Source of the DNA: Deltaproteobacteria bacterium
GTDB lineage: Bacteria; Desulfobacterota; DSM-4660; Desulfatiglandales; B25-G16
DNA length: 32,942 nt
Direction: 5' to 3'
NCBI GenBank assembly: GCA_020351915.1
Contig: CP070673.1
Span: 4,371,197 to 4,404,138 of the forward strand
Below the pieces are notes generated by a model. That model worked only from the letters and a program-made list of their open reading frames with translations, searched no databases and was not told the DNA's origin. The first letter of the stretch is position 1. The number at the start of each line of letters is the position of its first letter. Below, piece after piece: positions 9,150-17,500 of the stretch. The translations under genes and the position numbers were made by a program.

Positions 9150-9878
9150 ATGGATGTCTCGATAGACCATCTCAAAAAAGCGCTCTGTGATGGGGGTAAG
9201 ATCCTTTCCTACAAGGGGCTTAACGAGAGCTTCGGGCATATTTCTGCCAGAATCCCGGACCAGGAAAAGATCCTTATAACCACAAGGGATGCCCTTGCTT
9301 TCCTTGAACCACACCAGATAGAGGAGGTCGATTTCGAAGGCAATAAGCTGACGAAAAACTCACCTGGCGGTGCACCGAATGAGTTGTTTTTGCATGTTGA
9401 AGCCTACAAGGCACGGCCCGATGTCATGGCCATCGCACGAACACAGAGTCAGTGGTGCGAGGTGTTCGGAATTCGGATGGAGACAGTAAAGCCAGTCCAT
9501 GACTTTGGGGCTATCTTGATGGACGAGACAGCCTTGCTCGATGAGCCGCTGCTCGGAGACGTAGATCATGTAGGCAAGCAAATGGTCAAAGAACTTGGCG
9601 ATAAGAATGCCATCTTGCTCAGAGGCAACGGCAATGTAGTCACTGGCCGGAGCGTTGAAGAGGCTGTGGTCAGGGCAGTGTTCCTCGATGAGTCAGCGCG
9701 CTTACAGTATCAAGCCCGAAGTTTGGGCGAAGGTGCAGTCCGTTACTTTACTCGCCAAGAAGTGGCAACTCACGGGTTGGCGCTATCGAGGCCAGATCGA
9801 ATTCAGAGAGCTTGGCAAAACTGGCTCAAGCTGGCAATCTTTAATTTGCGTTTGGCTCCGCCAAGTGCACTTGGATGA
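9150..9878 (+). CDS. class II aldolase/adducin-family protein, atypical metal site
   Basis: Member of the class II aldolase/adducin fold, 242 residues. ATG 9150 has AAAGGAGGG eight bases upstream. The fold is visible in LNESFGHISARIP (24-36), ILITTRDAL, PNELFLHVEAYKARPDV (76-92), VHDFGAILMDE and LLRGNGNVVTG (157-166). Active enzymes carry HTH after the RPDV segment and a further His later, which bind zinc. Here the HTH position reads R97-T98-Q99 and the GHG position reads G-N160-G; only H117 is clearly kept. Related proteins with RTH and GNG may exist, so Q99 is the most unusual residue. It may be inactive, bind metal differently, or catalyse another reaction. It lies alone on the plus strand between the deaminase and molybdenum hydroxylase genes. 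Confidence 0.8.
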   Translation: MDVSIDHLKKALCDGGKILSYKGLNESFGHISARIPDQEKILITTRDALAFLEPHQIEEVDFEGNKLTKNSPGGAPNELFLHVEAYKARPDVMAIARTQSQWCEVFGIRMETVKPVHDFGAILMDETALLDEPLLGDVDHVGKQMVKELGDKNAILLRGNGNVVTGRSVEEAVVRAVFLDESARLQYQARSLGEGAVRYFTRQEVATHGLALSRPDRIQRAWQNWLKLAIFNLRLAPPSALG

Positions 9879-10184
9879 TGGTCTGCGATCTATCTGGTAG
9901 GGCAAAAAGTATTTCGGGCTATCTGCCTGACAATAAGAAGCTCCCGTGGTCCTCACAGAGCCTCTGCTTCCAGGCTACCCTCTGTGCGAATAAGAAGGGC
10001 TTCATCGTTCACGGAGACCAGGCTAGCATCCGTCATAATGCAAAGAAATCCGAACGAATAGGTGCATGACTCTGAACTGGAGCTGGCTGCAGAGGGATGT
10101 TTGCCTATTCCCAATTATCTACATCTGGAATCATTATCTTCATGCTATACAACAGCTGAAATTACAACAAAGTGTATTTTCTCC
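9879..10184. other. gene-free spacer between convergent genes
   Basis: This 306-bp stretch between the aldolase-like gene (+) and the molybdenum hydroxylase large subunit (-) holds no frame with recognisable protein similarity, no convincing ribosome binding site and no clear terminator. I see nothing in it that can be named. Confidence 0.5.
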
Positions 10185-12548
10185 TCAGTTTCCACCACTT
10201 TCCAGGGCTTCAAGTACTTTTTCTGGAGTTAAAGGCAAACTGTAAATTCTGGCACCAATTGCATCAGCTACTGCGTTGGCAATCGCCGCGATCACCGCAG
10301 CACGAGCGCACTCCCCAACCTCCTTACCACCGAATGGGCCTTTGGGCTCAAAACTGTCTGTAGGCACATGAACAAACTCCGGTGTCTCATAAACACTCGC
10401 TATCTTATAGTCGTCAAAAGAGGGGTTCATAACCCGGCCCTCCTTAGTCACAACTTCCTCAAAGAGGGCATCGCCCACTCCCATGATCGCTTGACTCAAT
10501 AACTGCCCATGAACATTTTTCGGGTTTATTGGTTGACCACAATCATCAGCTATAGTTACCTTGAGAACGTTTACCTTACCCGTATCTGGGTTCACGTTTA
10601 CCTCGGCTACCGCCACAGTGAATCCATAGGCGTTGGTAAAACGTGCCCCTCCCTTTGACAGGCTGGGGTAAAATTCCACTTCTGGCACCGGCTTAACATG
10701 CCCTTTACCAACAACCGGATCTCCATTATGGCTCTGGATGCTATGCCTTACAACGTCTGCATAGGAGACTTCTATTTCCGGAGCTCTCATGACACTAATC
10801 CGCCCGCTGCTCACTCGCAGGTTATCAACATTTTCTTCCAACATCTCGGAAGCAACTACCAATAACTGCTGTTTGGCATCAGCAGCGGCACGCCTTACAG
10901 CTTCCCCCGAACAATATACACCGGCACTGAGAAAGCCACCGATATCTGGAGGGCACAGTTCCGTATCACCAGCAACCAAAATTATATCATCTAATGTTAG
11001 CCCCAGCTCCTCAGCAGCTATCTGAGACAAAACAGTACTGCATCCTTGCCCAAACTCCGACTGACCGGAGTATAACGTGGCGGTACCATCTAAATTCAGC
11101 TTCACTATGGCAGAACTAGAAAAGGGATAGTACATAGAGCCGCTAAACATAGCCGCTAGCCCCATACCGATACCTCGATAATTGCTTCTGCCTCTGCCGC
11201 GTTTTTCTTTCCATTTGGTCGCCTTAACGGCTCTTTCGATACCAGTGGTCAAACCGCAACTGTCAAGCCTATCTCCGTTGGGCAACACTTCGCCCGTCTT
11301 TCTAACATTTTTTAATCGAAGTTCGGCCGGGTCTATTCCTAAATGCTCTGCGATCATGTCCAGCTGCTGTTCAGCGGCAAAGCTCATCTGAGGACTCCCA
11401 TGTCCCCGCTTAGGCATACAGACGGGTTTATTAGTATAGGCGCCTACCCCCTCGTGCTTCCAATTAGGGATTCTGTACAGCGGAATGCGGAAGGTGTGAG
11501 CAAGAAGCATAACCACTGGCGAACTACCGCGGTAAGCGCCAGGATCATTAATCAGCTTGACGTGCTGGGCCACAATAGTTCCGTCTTTCTTTACCCCTGT
11601 TTTTAGATCAATAATAAAGCGGTGGCTTAAGCGGCAATTGGTAAATACTTCGTGACGCGACGTTACTATCTTTACTGGCCTGCCCGTTTTTCTCGATAAA
11701 TAGGCAGCTAGGAAATCATGGGAAAACAATTCAATTTTACCTCCGAAAGAACCACCGGTGAAGCAGGTGTGGATTCTAACCTTGCTCACCGGAATTCCCA
11801 GGGTTTTTGACAACCAATACTGCTTTACCGCCAAACTCATATGGCTAATCCATACGTCCAGCTTGCCCGCATTGGAATCATAGCTGGCCGCTACCACGTG
11901 GGGCTCTATGGCTGCATGAGCTGTGGCGGGAAGAACGAATCTATCCTCCCGAACATAATCAGAGCCAGCAAACCCTTTATCGATGTCCCCATAGGCCATT
12001 GAAACGGTAGTACATATATTATTCACCGCTTTGAATGGCCTCGCAGGCTTATTCACCCCCCAGTCCTCCCAGGCGCAGGTCGTTGTAGGGACAATCTCGT
12101 CGTGCACCTTGGGAGCGCCGTCTTTCAGAGCCTCCTCGGGGTCGAAAACAGCGGGAATCGGCTCATACTCCACCTCTATACGTTCCAGCGCCTCCGCAGC
12201 GGTAATCTCATCAACAGCAGCCACGGCAGCCACCTCGTCACCTACGTAGCGCACCTTTTCGATAGCTAAGGGGTACTGATCGGCGGGATACCTTGGCGTA
12301 TCAACGAAGGCGAAGCGAATCGGTCCGATCTCTTTACCAGTAATTACGGCTTTTACTCCAGGTAAGGCCTCTGCTTTACTCGTGTCGATCTTGACGATTC
12401 TAGCATGAGGATGAGGACTTCTGAGAATTTTGCCATGTAACATATTGGCCAGCATCATGTCGGCGGCAAACTTCCCTTCACCAGTAACCTTTACCTTTCC
12501 GTCTACCCTCGGAAGGGGTTTGCCGACTACAGAATAACCTGCGATCAT
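10185..12548 (-). CDS. xanthine dehydrogenase-family molybdopterin-binding subunit
   Basis: Large catalytic subunit (787 residues) of a molybdenum hydroxylase, which inserts water-derived oxygen at a carbon of a heterocycle, aldehyde or aromatic thioester. It opens with the family signature PLPRVDGKVKVTGEGKFAAD. Further motifs are GGSFGGK (265-271), RGHGSPQ (381-387), GQSEFGQG (495-502) and the catalytic Glu746 in GGKEVGE. In bovine xanthine oxidase the FGGK motif is followed by Glu802, which binds purine; here that place is Ile272, while the partner Arg880 corresponds to Arg381. It lacks the AYxCSFR loop of CO dehydrogenase. It overlaps the iron-sulfur subunit gene by 4 bp (ATGA) and ends the medium-small-large operon. 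The class is certain; the substrate could be a purine, another heterocycle, or an aromatic CoA ester. Confidence 0.93.
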   Translation of the reverse strand: MIAGYSVVGKPLPRVDGKVKVTGEGKFAADMMLANMLHGKILRSPHPHARIVKIDTSKAEALPGVKAVITGKEIGPIRFAFVDTPRYPADQYPLAIEKVRYVGDEVAAVAAVDEITAAEALERIEVEYEPIPAVFDPEEALKDGAPKVHDEIVPTTTCAWEDWGVNKPARPFKAVNNICTTVSMAYGDIDKGFAGSDYVREDRFVLPATAHAAIEPHVVAASYDSNAGKLDVWISHMSLAVKQYWLSKTLGIPVSKVRIHTCFTGGSFGGKIELFSHDFLAAYLSRKTGRPVKIVTSRHEVFTNCRLSHRFIIDLKTGVKKDGTIVAQHVKLINDPGAYRGSSPVVMLLAHTFRIPLYRIPNWKHEGVGAYTNKPVCMPKRGHGSPQMSFAAEQQLDMIAEHLGIDPAELRLKNVRKTGEVLPNGDRLDSCGLTTGIERAVKATKWKEKRGRGRSNYRGIGMGLAAMFSGSMYYPFSSSAIVKLNLDGTATLYSGQSEFGQGCSTVLSQIAAEELGLTLDDIILVAGDTELCPPDIGGFLSAGVYCSGEAVRRAAADAKQQLLVVASEMLEENVDNLRVSSGRISVMRAPEIEVSYADVVRHSIQSHNGDPVVGKGHVKPVPEVEFYPSLSKGGARFTNAYGFTVAVAEVNVNPDTGKVNVLKVTIADDCGQPINPKNVHGQLLSQAIMGVGDALFEEVVTKEGRVMNPSFDDYKIASVYETPEFVHVPTDSFEPKGPFGGKEVGECARAAVIAAIANAVADAIGARIYSLPLTPEKVLEALESGGN

Positions 12549-13027
12549 TTTTCCTCCTTCTGGCTACGCGCTGCGGCAAGTATAGCTTCAACAATACTAG
12601 TATATCCAGTACACCGACAGAGGTTACCCGATATAGCTTCCTTTACCTCCTCTTCTGTTGGGTTCGGATTTTTGTCGAACAGAGCTTTCGCTACAAGGAT
12701 CAACCCTGGTGTACAAAAACCACACTGCAGGGCACCGTGGTCTATGAATGCCTGTTGCAGAACATGAAGATCGCCATCTTTGGCCAGACCCTCAATGGTA
12801 AGGATAAACTTGTCCTGAGCTTCCATTGCCAGGAGAAGACAGGACACAACCGGTTTACCATCCATAAGGACTGTACAGCTACCACAGTTGCCGATGGAAC
12901 AGCCGTTTTTCGTTCCGGTGAGTCCCAGGACATCCCTGAGGACCTCCAGAAGCGTCATTCTCGGTTCCACAGCCACTTCATATGATTCTCCATTTACGTT
13001 TAATGCGATAAGTTGTTTCATAGCCAT
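12545..13027 (-). CDS. xanthine dehydrogenase-family (2Fe-2S) iron-sulfur subunit
   Basis: Small electron-transfer subunit carrying two [2Fe-2S] clusters that pass electrons from the molybdenum centre to FAD. The 160-residue length is standard. The plant-ferredoxin-like cluster is bound by C43, C48, C51 and C63 (NGCSIGNCGSC). The helical C-terminal cluster is bound by C102, C105, C137 and C139 (QCGFC and NLCRC). ATG at 13027 and a second in-frame ATG two codons later are both possible; the AAGG upstream is better spaced for the second (13021). It starts 18 bp after the FAD subunit stop and overlaps the large-subunit start by 4 bp, so all three are co-translated. No twin-arginine signal is present, so the complex should be cytoplasmic. 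Confidence 0.96.
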   Translation of the reverse strand: MAMKQLIALNVNGESYEVAVEPRMTLLEVLRDVLGLTGTKNGCSIGNCGSCTVLMDGKPVVSCLLLAMEAQDKFILTIEGLAKDGDLHVLQQAFIDHGALQCGFCTPGLILVAKALFDKNPNPTEEEVKEAISGNLCRCTGYTSIVEAILAAARSQKEEK

Positions 13028-13045
13028 TACCTTTCCGAATACGGA

Positions 13046-13936
13046 CTATTTGACATTTTGCCAGGCCTCATTTACCGCTCGCTTAACCAGCACCGAGGTC
13101 ATGCGTCTCCGGTAATCAGCCCGAGACCGGGGAATGGTTTCTTCAGCAGCTACCTGAGCTGCCTGTTCTACAAGCTTTTCTTCGATTTTATTGCCCCGAA
13201 GCACCTCCTCGGCCCGCCTCGCTCTCATGGGAGTGGGAGCTACTGAAGTCAGCCCTATCTTTATATCGTCACATATCTCGCCGGAGGAATGCGCTACTAT
13301 TAAAACTGCAACTCCGACCAAAGTTTCATCAACTTCGGTTCCTTTGGGAACCCACTGCCAGGAACCCGCACTTTGCGTTGGTGGCGGTGGTACTTGGATT
13401 TCAGTAAGCAATTCGTCATCTTTAGCCACAGATTGGAAAGGGCCCTCAAAAAACTCATCGATAGGAACCACCCTTTCTCCAGGGCTGCTCACGAGCTTGA
13501 GCCTGGCCCCCAGGACAAGCAGTGCGGGAATTGTATCCTGTGACGGGCCTGCTTGGCAGATATTGCCGACCAGAGTACCCATATTTCGTACTTGTGGGGT
13601 ACCCACCTTTCTGCACGCTGTCGCCAGGACCTCGAACGTATTCTTGACAACAGGGGAACTGGCTATGGATTGAAGAGTAGCTCGGGCTCCAATCTTTAGT
13701 CCATTTTCATGGTCATACCTTATGTAGTCCAGTTCAGGAATGGCCCTAATGCTAATCAAATGGCTTGGGCTTTCATTCCTTTTCTTCATCGAAACCAATA
13801 AATCAGTGCCCCCTGCCAAGACCTTCGCATTACCCTTATTTTGAGAAAGCAGAGCACAGGCTTCCTCCAGTGTTCTGGGTGCTGAATACTCAAATCTTGG
13901 TAGAAGGAGTAGATAACCTATGTTTGATTTACCCAT
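13046..13936 (-). CDS. xanthine dehydrogenase-family FAD-binding subunit
   Basis: Medium FAD-binding subunit of the molybdenum hydroxylase, 296 residues, which receives electrons from the iron-sulfur subunit and hands them to an acceptor. It shows the FAD-binding motifs AGGTDLL (41-47) and RNMGTLVGNICQAGPSQD (117-134), and a C-terminal CO-dehydrogenase flavoprotein domain. It lacks the extra [4Fe-4S] loop cysteines that mark the 4-hydroxybenzoyl-CoA reductase beta subunit, which weakens that assignment. ATG 13936 has AGAGGG six bases upstream. It is the first gene of a three-gene operon in FAD, FeS, Mo order, the cox order. A candidate promoter with a perfect TTGACA lies about 100 bp upstream. 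Confidence 0.93.
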   Translation of the reverse strand: MGKSNIGYLLLLPRFEYSAPRTLEEACALLSQNKGNAKVLAGGTDLLVSMKKRNESPSHLISIRAIPELDYIRYDHENGLKIGARATLQSIASSPVVKNTFEVLATACRKVGTPQVRNMGTLVGNICQAGPSQDTIPALLVLGARLKLVSSPGERVVPIDEFFEGPFQSVAKDDELLTEIQVPPPPTQSAGSWQWVPKGTEVDETLVGVAVLIVAHSSGEICDDIKIGLTSVAPTPMRARRAEEVLRGNKIEEKLVEQAAQVAAEETIPRSRADYRRRMTSVLVKRAVNEAWQNVK

Positions 13937-14009
13937 TGCTGACCCTCTTTTGTTTAATGCCTATTTGATGTTGGATTCAGGTTGGATCCCAGATACCCTT
14001 TTTTTAGCA

Positions 14010-14038
14010 TATGTAATATCCTGTTTCTGAATTGTCAA
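14010..14038 (-). promoter_or_regulatory. candidate promoter for the molybdenum hydroxylase operon
   Basis: On the minus strand a perfect -35 TTGACA (14033-14038) is followed after 17 bp by TACATA (14010-14015), a poor -10 match. It is correctly placed about 75 bp upstream of the FAD-subunit start, in the divergent spacer shared with the DinG-type helicase gene. Confidence 0.35.
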
Positions 14039-14065
14039 TCCAAGAACGCGAAGAAGAAATAACGG

Positions 14066-14093
14066 TTGACTAACTCGAAATAGTGTTTGTAAG
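14066..14093 (+). promoter_or_regulatory. candidate promoter for the DinG-type helicase gene
   Basis: TTGACT (14066-14071) is followed after 16 bp by TGTAAG (14088-14093). If used, transcription would begin near 14100, after the GTG at 14083, which supports the internal CTG at 14137 as the real translation start. The -10 box is weak. Confidence 0.3.
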
Positions 14094-16374
14094 GTCAAGA
14101 AGTCAGAAAAAGTATGATGGTAAAAGGAGGGCAAGTCTGGATGCATTATCATCGAGCTTTGGTGTACTGAGAAAGTCCTTTCCTGATTATGAGGACCGCC
14201 CACAGCAGCGGGAAATGGCAGGTGAAATCCTACGGTGCCTTACGGGTAGAAAGAATCTCCTTATAGAGGCAGGCACCGGGGTTGGCAAGTCATTTGCGTA
14301 CCTTATCCCGGCAATCCTGTCACATGAGAAGACCATTGTATCCACTGCTTCCCTGGCACTTCAGGATCAACTGGTGAGCAAGGATCTCGTTTTTCTTCAA
14401 AAGGAACTGCATCAGGAATTCTCATTCGGTATCCTCAAGGGAAAAAACAACTATCTTTGTCTGAAGAGGGAAAGGGAGTTTGCTGAGATAAGTAAAGCCT
14501 ATGTCAGATTTCAGAAATGGTTGTCTGAAACCAGGACCGGTGAAAAAGATGAGCTTCCATTCATTCCTGAGTTTTGGCCAAAGGTCGGTGGTGATTCACA
14601 AGACTGTAACGGCAGAACGTGCCCCTTCTACGATCACTGTTTCTACTACCGACACTATAGACATCTGTTCAAAAAGGATATCCTGGTAGTCAACCACCAC
14701 CTCCTCATCTATGACCTCCTTTCGGATTTTAATGTCTTGCCCTTTCATAAACAATTGATCATCGATGAAGCTTCTGAGATTGAAGGTGTCATGTGCCATG
14801 TTCTGGGCAGCACCCTCAGTTATCCAAGGGTGGCATGGCTCTTCTATAGATTGAAGGGGTTGAAAATAATCGTTGATCCCCTTTTTCCAAAGGTAGAATC
14901 ATTTTTTAGAGGAATGGATATACCATCTCAGACGATTTTTCCAATCACTGCTCCCATCATAGAAAAACTGCAAGGTTTAAAGAAGACTCTCGCCTTGAAT
15001 AAGGTAGTTTCAACACTGGAAAAACAGAAAAAGTCTGTGTCTGATGATGAGCTTTGGGACAGGGTGGAAACAACCATAGGTTATGTAAAGTCACTTACCA
15101 CAGATATAAATGATTTTATAGAGCAGAGTGATACGGACAGAGTCTACTATGCAGCAGGAAACAACGGCGCGCTGGAGTTGAAAAGCAGTCTTATAGAATG
15201 CCATAACTCCTTTAAAGACCTGATAAGCAAGTATGACAGTGTGATCATGACATCAGCTACGTTGACAACAGGAGGAGATTTTGTTTTCTTGAAAAACAGG
15301 TTAGACATCGAAGACTTTAAGGAAAGGATAATTGGTTCACCCTTTGACTACAGAACACAGGCCTTCCTCTATGTTGATAACGACCTGCCGCTGCCTGACA
15401 AAGGAAACAATGAGCTGTTTCAGCAAGAGAGCCTTAAGGTAATAGAGGGGCTTATCAATGCATCCCGTGGCAGGGCACTCGTGCTGTTTACCTCTTACAA
15501 ACATCTCCATTTTGTGTCAAGAAATATCAAGATACACTACCCTTTCAAGTCCCAGGGCGACATGCCTCCTCCGAGACTGATTCAGTGGTTCAAAGATACT
15601 GCTCATTCCGTGCTTCTGGCAACTGCTACTTTCTGGCAGGGAATTGACATAAAAGGGGAAAAGCTCAGTCTGGTGGTTATTGCAAAGCTCCCTTTCAGTT
15701 CACCAGGAGATCCGGTATACCAGGAAAGATGCAGGAGGCTCGGACACAGGTGGTTCAACGACCTCGCACTCCCCTCAGCCATCTTGGTATTGAGGCAGGG
15801 GTTTGGACGGCTCATTAGAGGGCGTAACGAATATGGTGTAGTTGCCATTCTCGACACCCGACTTATTACCCGTTCATATGGCAAGACCATCGTCTCCTCT
15901 CTGCCAGAGATGAGTATTGTCCATACTATTGAAGATGTGAAACGTTTTTTTGACTCCATTCCCTCCACAGCATACAAGAAAAAGACAAAGGCTGCTAAAC
16001 CAACCCGCATGAAGAGGGTAGGGTCTCAAGATGCCAAGGGCATCTCTATAGTTGTGGCCCTTGGCAAATCAAATGATCCCGCGGTGATCTCCGAAATAAT
16101 AGAGTTTACCAGGAGTTCAAATGGTAATGAACGTAGGTTGGCGGCTTCTGCCTTAGGAAAACTTGCCAAGTTTAAACCTGAAATCTATAAAGCTGTGGAG
16201 CCATTGGAAGGGTTATTGGAGGATGAGAAACCCCAGGTCAGGCAGTACGCTCTAAAGGCCCTGGATAGGATAGGCGCAGTGAATAAAGAACTCATTGAAC
16301 GTATCATAAAGAAACCTTATGAGAAGGACTACAATATTTCCAAAGCAAAAAGGTTACTCAAAAAGGCAAAATGA
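14083..16374 (+). CDS. dinG: DinG/XPD-type ATP-dependent helicase with C-terminal HEAT-like extension
   Basis: Superfamily 2 Fe-S helicase of the DinG/XPD type, 5'-3' unwinding, involved in resolving R-loops and repair intermediates. Numbering from GTG 14083: SFPDYEDRPQQREMA (32-46) is the usual DinG entry, Walker A EAGTGVGKS is at 62-70, the four iron-sulfur cysteines are C126, C175, C180 and C186, VNHHLL is at 203-208 and the DEAH-box equivalent reads DEAS (228-231). SATLTT and RQGFGRLIRG follow. From about residue 648 to 763 a helical, HEAT-repeat-like tail is added that ordinary DinG lacks. GTG 14083 has no ribosome binding site, whereas CTG at 14137 has AAAAGGAGGG just upstream, so the true protein may be 745 residues. 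It is divergent from the molybdenum hydroxylase operon. Confidence 0.9.
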   Translation: MFVRSRSQKKYDGKRRASLDALSSSFGVLRKSFPDYEDRPQQREMAGEILRCLTGRKNLLIEAGTGVGKSFAYLIPAILSHEKTIVSTASLALQDQLVSKDLVFLQKELHQEFSFGILKGKNNYLCLKREREFAEISKAYVRFQKWLSETRTGEKDELPFIPEFWPKVGGDSQDCNGRTCPFYDHCFYYRHYRHLFKKDILVVNHHLLIYDLLSDFNVLPFHKQLIIDEASEIEGVMCHVLGSTLSYPRVAWLFYRLKGLKIIVDPLFPKVESFFRGMDIPSQTIFPITAPIIEKLQGLKKTLALNKVVSTLEKQKKSVSDDELWDRVETTIGYVKSLTTDINDFIEQSDTDRVYYAAGNNGALELKSSLIECHNSFKDLISKYDSVIMTSATLTTGGDFVFLKNRLDIEDFKERIIGSPFDYRTQAFLYVDNDLPLPDKGNNELFQQESLKVIEGLINASRGRALVLFTSYKHLHFVSRNIKIHYPFKSQGDMPPPRLIQWFKDTAHSVLLATATFWQGIDIKGEKLSLVVIAKLPFSSPGDPVYQERCRRLGHRWFNDLALPSAILVLRQGFGRLIRGRNEYGVVAILDTRLITRSYGKTIVSSLPEMSIVHTIEDVKRFFDSIPSTAYKKKTKAAKPTRMKRVGSQDAKGISIVVALGKSNDPAVISEIIEFTRSSNGNERRLAASALGKLAKFKPEIYKAVEPLEGLLEDEKPQVRQYALKALDRIGAVNKELIERIIKKPYEKDYNISKAKRLLKKAK

Positions 16375-16414
16375 GATAGAAGAAATTGATCCAGTTGTCC
16401 CTGTCTTGCCACAG

Positions 16415-16452
16415 AAGAGGCGTGTATTTCGGTAAGGAAATACACGCCTCTT
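16415..16452. terminator. perfect 16-bp hairpin between convergent dinG and folD
   Basis: The arms AAGAGGCGTGTATTTC and GAAATACACGCCTCTT are perfectly complementary around a six-base loop (GGTAAG). It lies 41 bp after the helicase stop and 11 bp after the folD stop, so it probably ends both transcripts. Neither strand has a good U-run, so it may act through Rho or RNA protection. Confidence 0.65.
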
Positions 16453-16462
16453 ACATGCTGCC

Positions 16463-17371
16463 CTAAGCAATCCCAAGGCGAAATTTAAGGGAATTAAGGG
16501 TGTTTTTCATGAGCATGGTAATGGTCATAGGTCCCACACCACCAGGCACAGGGGTAATGTAGCCGGCAATCTCCACTGCCTTATCAAAGTCAACATCACC
16601 TTTAAGGATCGCGATCTTCTTGCCAGTCTTCTCGCTGATCTTCTCGCCAACTCTGTTTACACCAACGTCGATAACGCACGCCCCTGGCTTGATCCATTCG
16701 GGTTTAACGAGACCAGGGACACCAGCGGCAACTATCAGGATATCGGCCCGTTTGCAATGAAACGCCAGGTCTTTTGTCCTGGTATGGGCTACTGTCACGG
16801 TGGCATTAGCACCTGGGGCCTTTTGGAGTAATATGTTGGCAATGGGTTTTCCTACAATGTTAGACCTACCGACAACCACAACCTCAGCACCCTCTATGTC
16901 CACACCAGACCTGATAATTAGCTCCTGGATGCCAGCAGGGGTGCAGGGGAGAAATTTTACCTCACCCCCACCTATCATCAATCTCCCGACATTTACCGGA
17001 TGAAAACCATCAACATCTTTGTCCGGATCAATGGCGTTGAGAATCTTCTTTTCATCAATATGCTTGGGTAAGGGGAGTTGAACAAGGATACCATGAATGG
17101 AGTCATCTTTATTGTATTTGTCTATCAAGCCAAGCAGAGCCTCTTCAGAAATATCGTCAGGTTGGTTGTCCTGCACCTCTTTGTATCCCAGATCGTGGGC
17201 TGTTTTGATTTTCGAGGTAACATAGGAAATCGATGCGGGGTTTTCCCCGACAAGAATCGTTACAAGGCCAGGGACAGCGCCATGCTCTGCCTTGATCTTG
17301 TCAACCTCTGCCTTGAGCTCTTTCAAGATCTCATCCCTGATTTCCGTTCCTTTTACTAGTTTGGCACTCAT
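16463..17371 (-). CDS. folD: bifunctional methylenetetrahydrofolate dehydrogenase/cyclohydrolase FolD
   Basis: Cytoplasmic enzyme that interconverts 5,10-methylene-, methenyl- and 10-formyl-tetrahydrofolate with NADP, feeding purine synthesis and one-carbon or acetyl-CoA pathways. It is 302 residues, slightly above the usual 280-300. Catalytic Tyr50 and Lys54 are in SYVTSK (49-54), folate-binding QLPLP is at 98-102, DKDVDGFHP at 118-126, and the NAD(P) Rossmann motif VVGRSNIVGKP follows. The C-terminal PVPGGVGPMTITML block is complete. ATG 17371 has AAAGGAG six bases upstream. It is monocistronic here, ending at the shared hairpin with dinG. Confidence 0.97.
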   Translation of the reverse strand: MSAKLVKGTEIRDEILKELKAEVDKIKAEHGAVPGLVTILVGENPASISYVTSKIKTAHDLGYKEVQDNQPDDISEEALLGLIDKYNKDDSIHGILVQLPLPKHIDEKKILNAIDPDKDVDGFHPVNVGRLMIGGGEVKFLPCTPAGIQELIIRSGVDIEGAEVVVVGRSNIVGKPIANILLQKAPGANATVTVAHTRTKDLAFHCKRADILIVAAGVPGLVKPEWIKPGACVIDVGVNRVGEKISEKTGKKIAILKGDVDFDKAVEIAGYITPVPGGVGPMTITMLMKNTLNSLKFRLGIA

Positions 17372-17500
17372 GGTTAATCTCCTTTCTTTGTTTGGAATAA
17401 ACCCTTTAAAAACCTTCTCTAATATGCAAAATCGATTTGACTAGCTCGATACCATAACTGGATTTAAATATCAAATCCTAAAACTAGAAAACATAACTAT

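Noticed and set aside
10185-12548. CO dehydrogenase large subunit (coxL)
   Set aside because: Gene order fits cox, but the AYxCSFR active-site loop is absent and RGHGSPQ follows the general hydroxylase pattern.
13046-13936. 4-hydroxybenzoyl-CoA reductase beta subunit
   Set aside because: The extra cysteine-bearing loop for the [4Fe-4S] cluster of that subunit is not present at the expected place.
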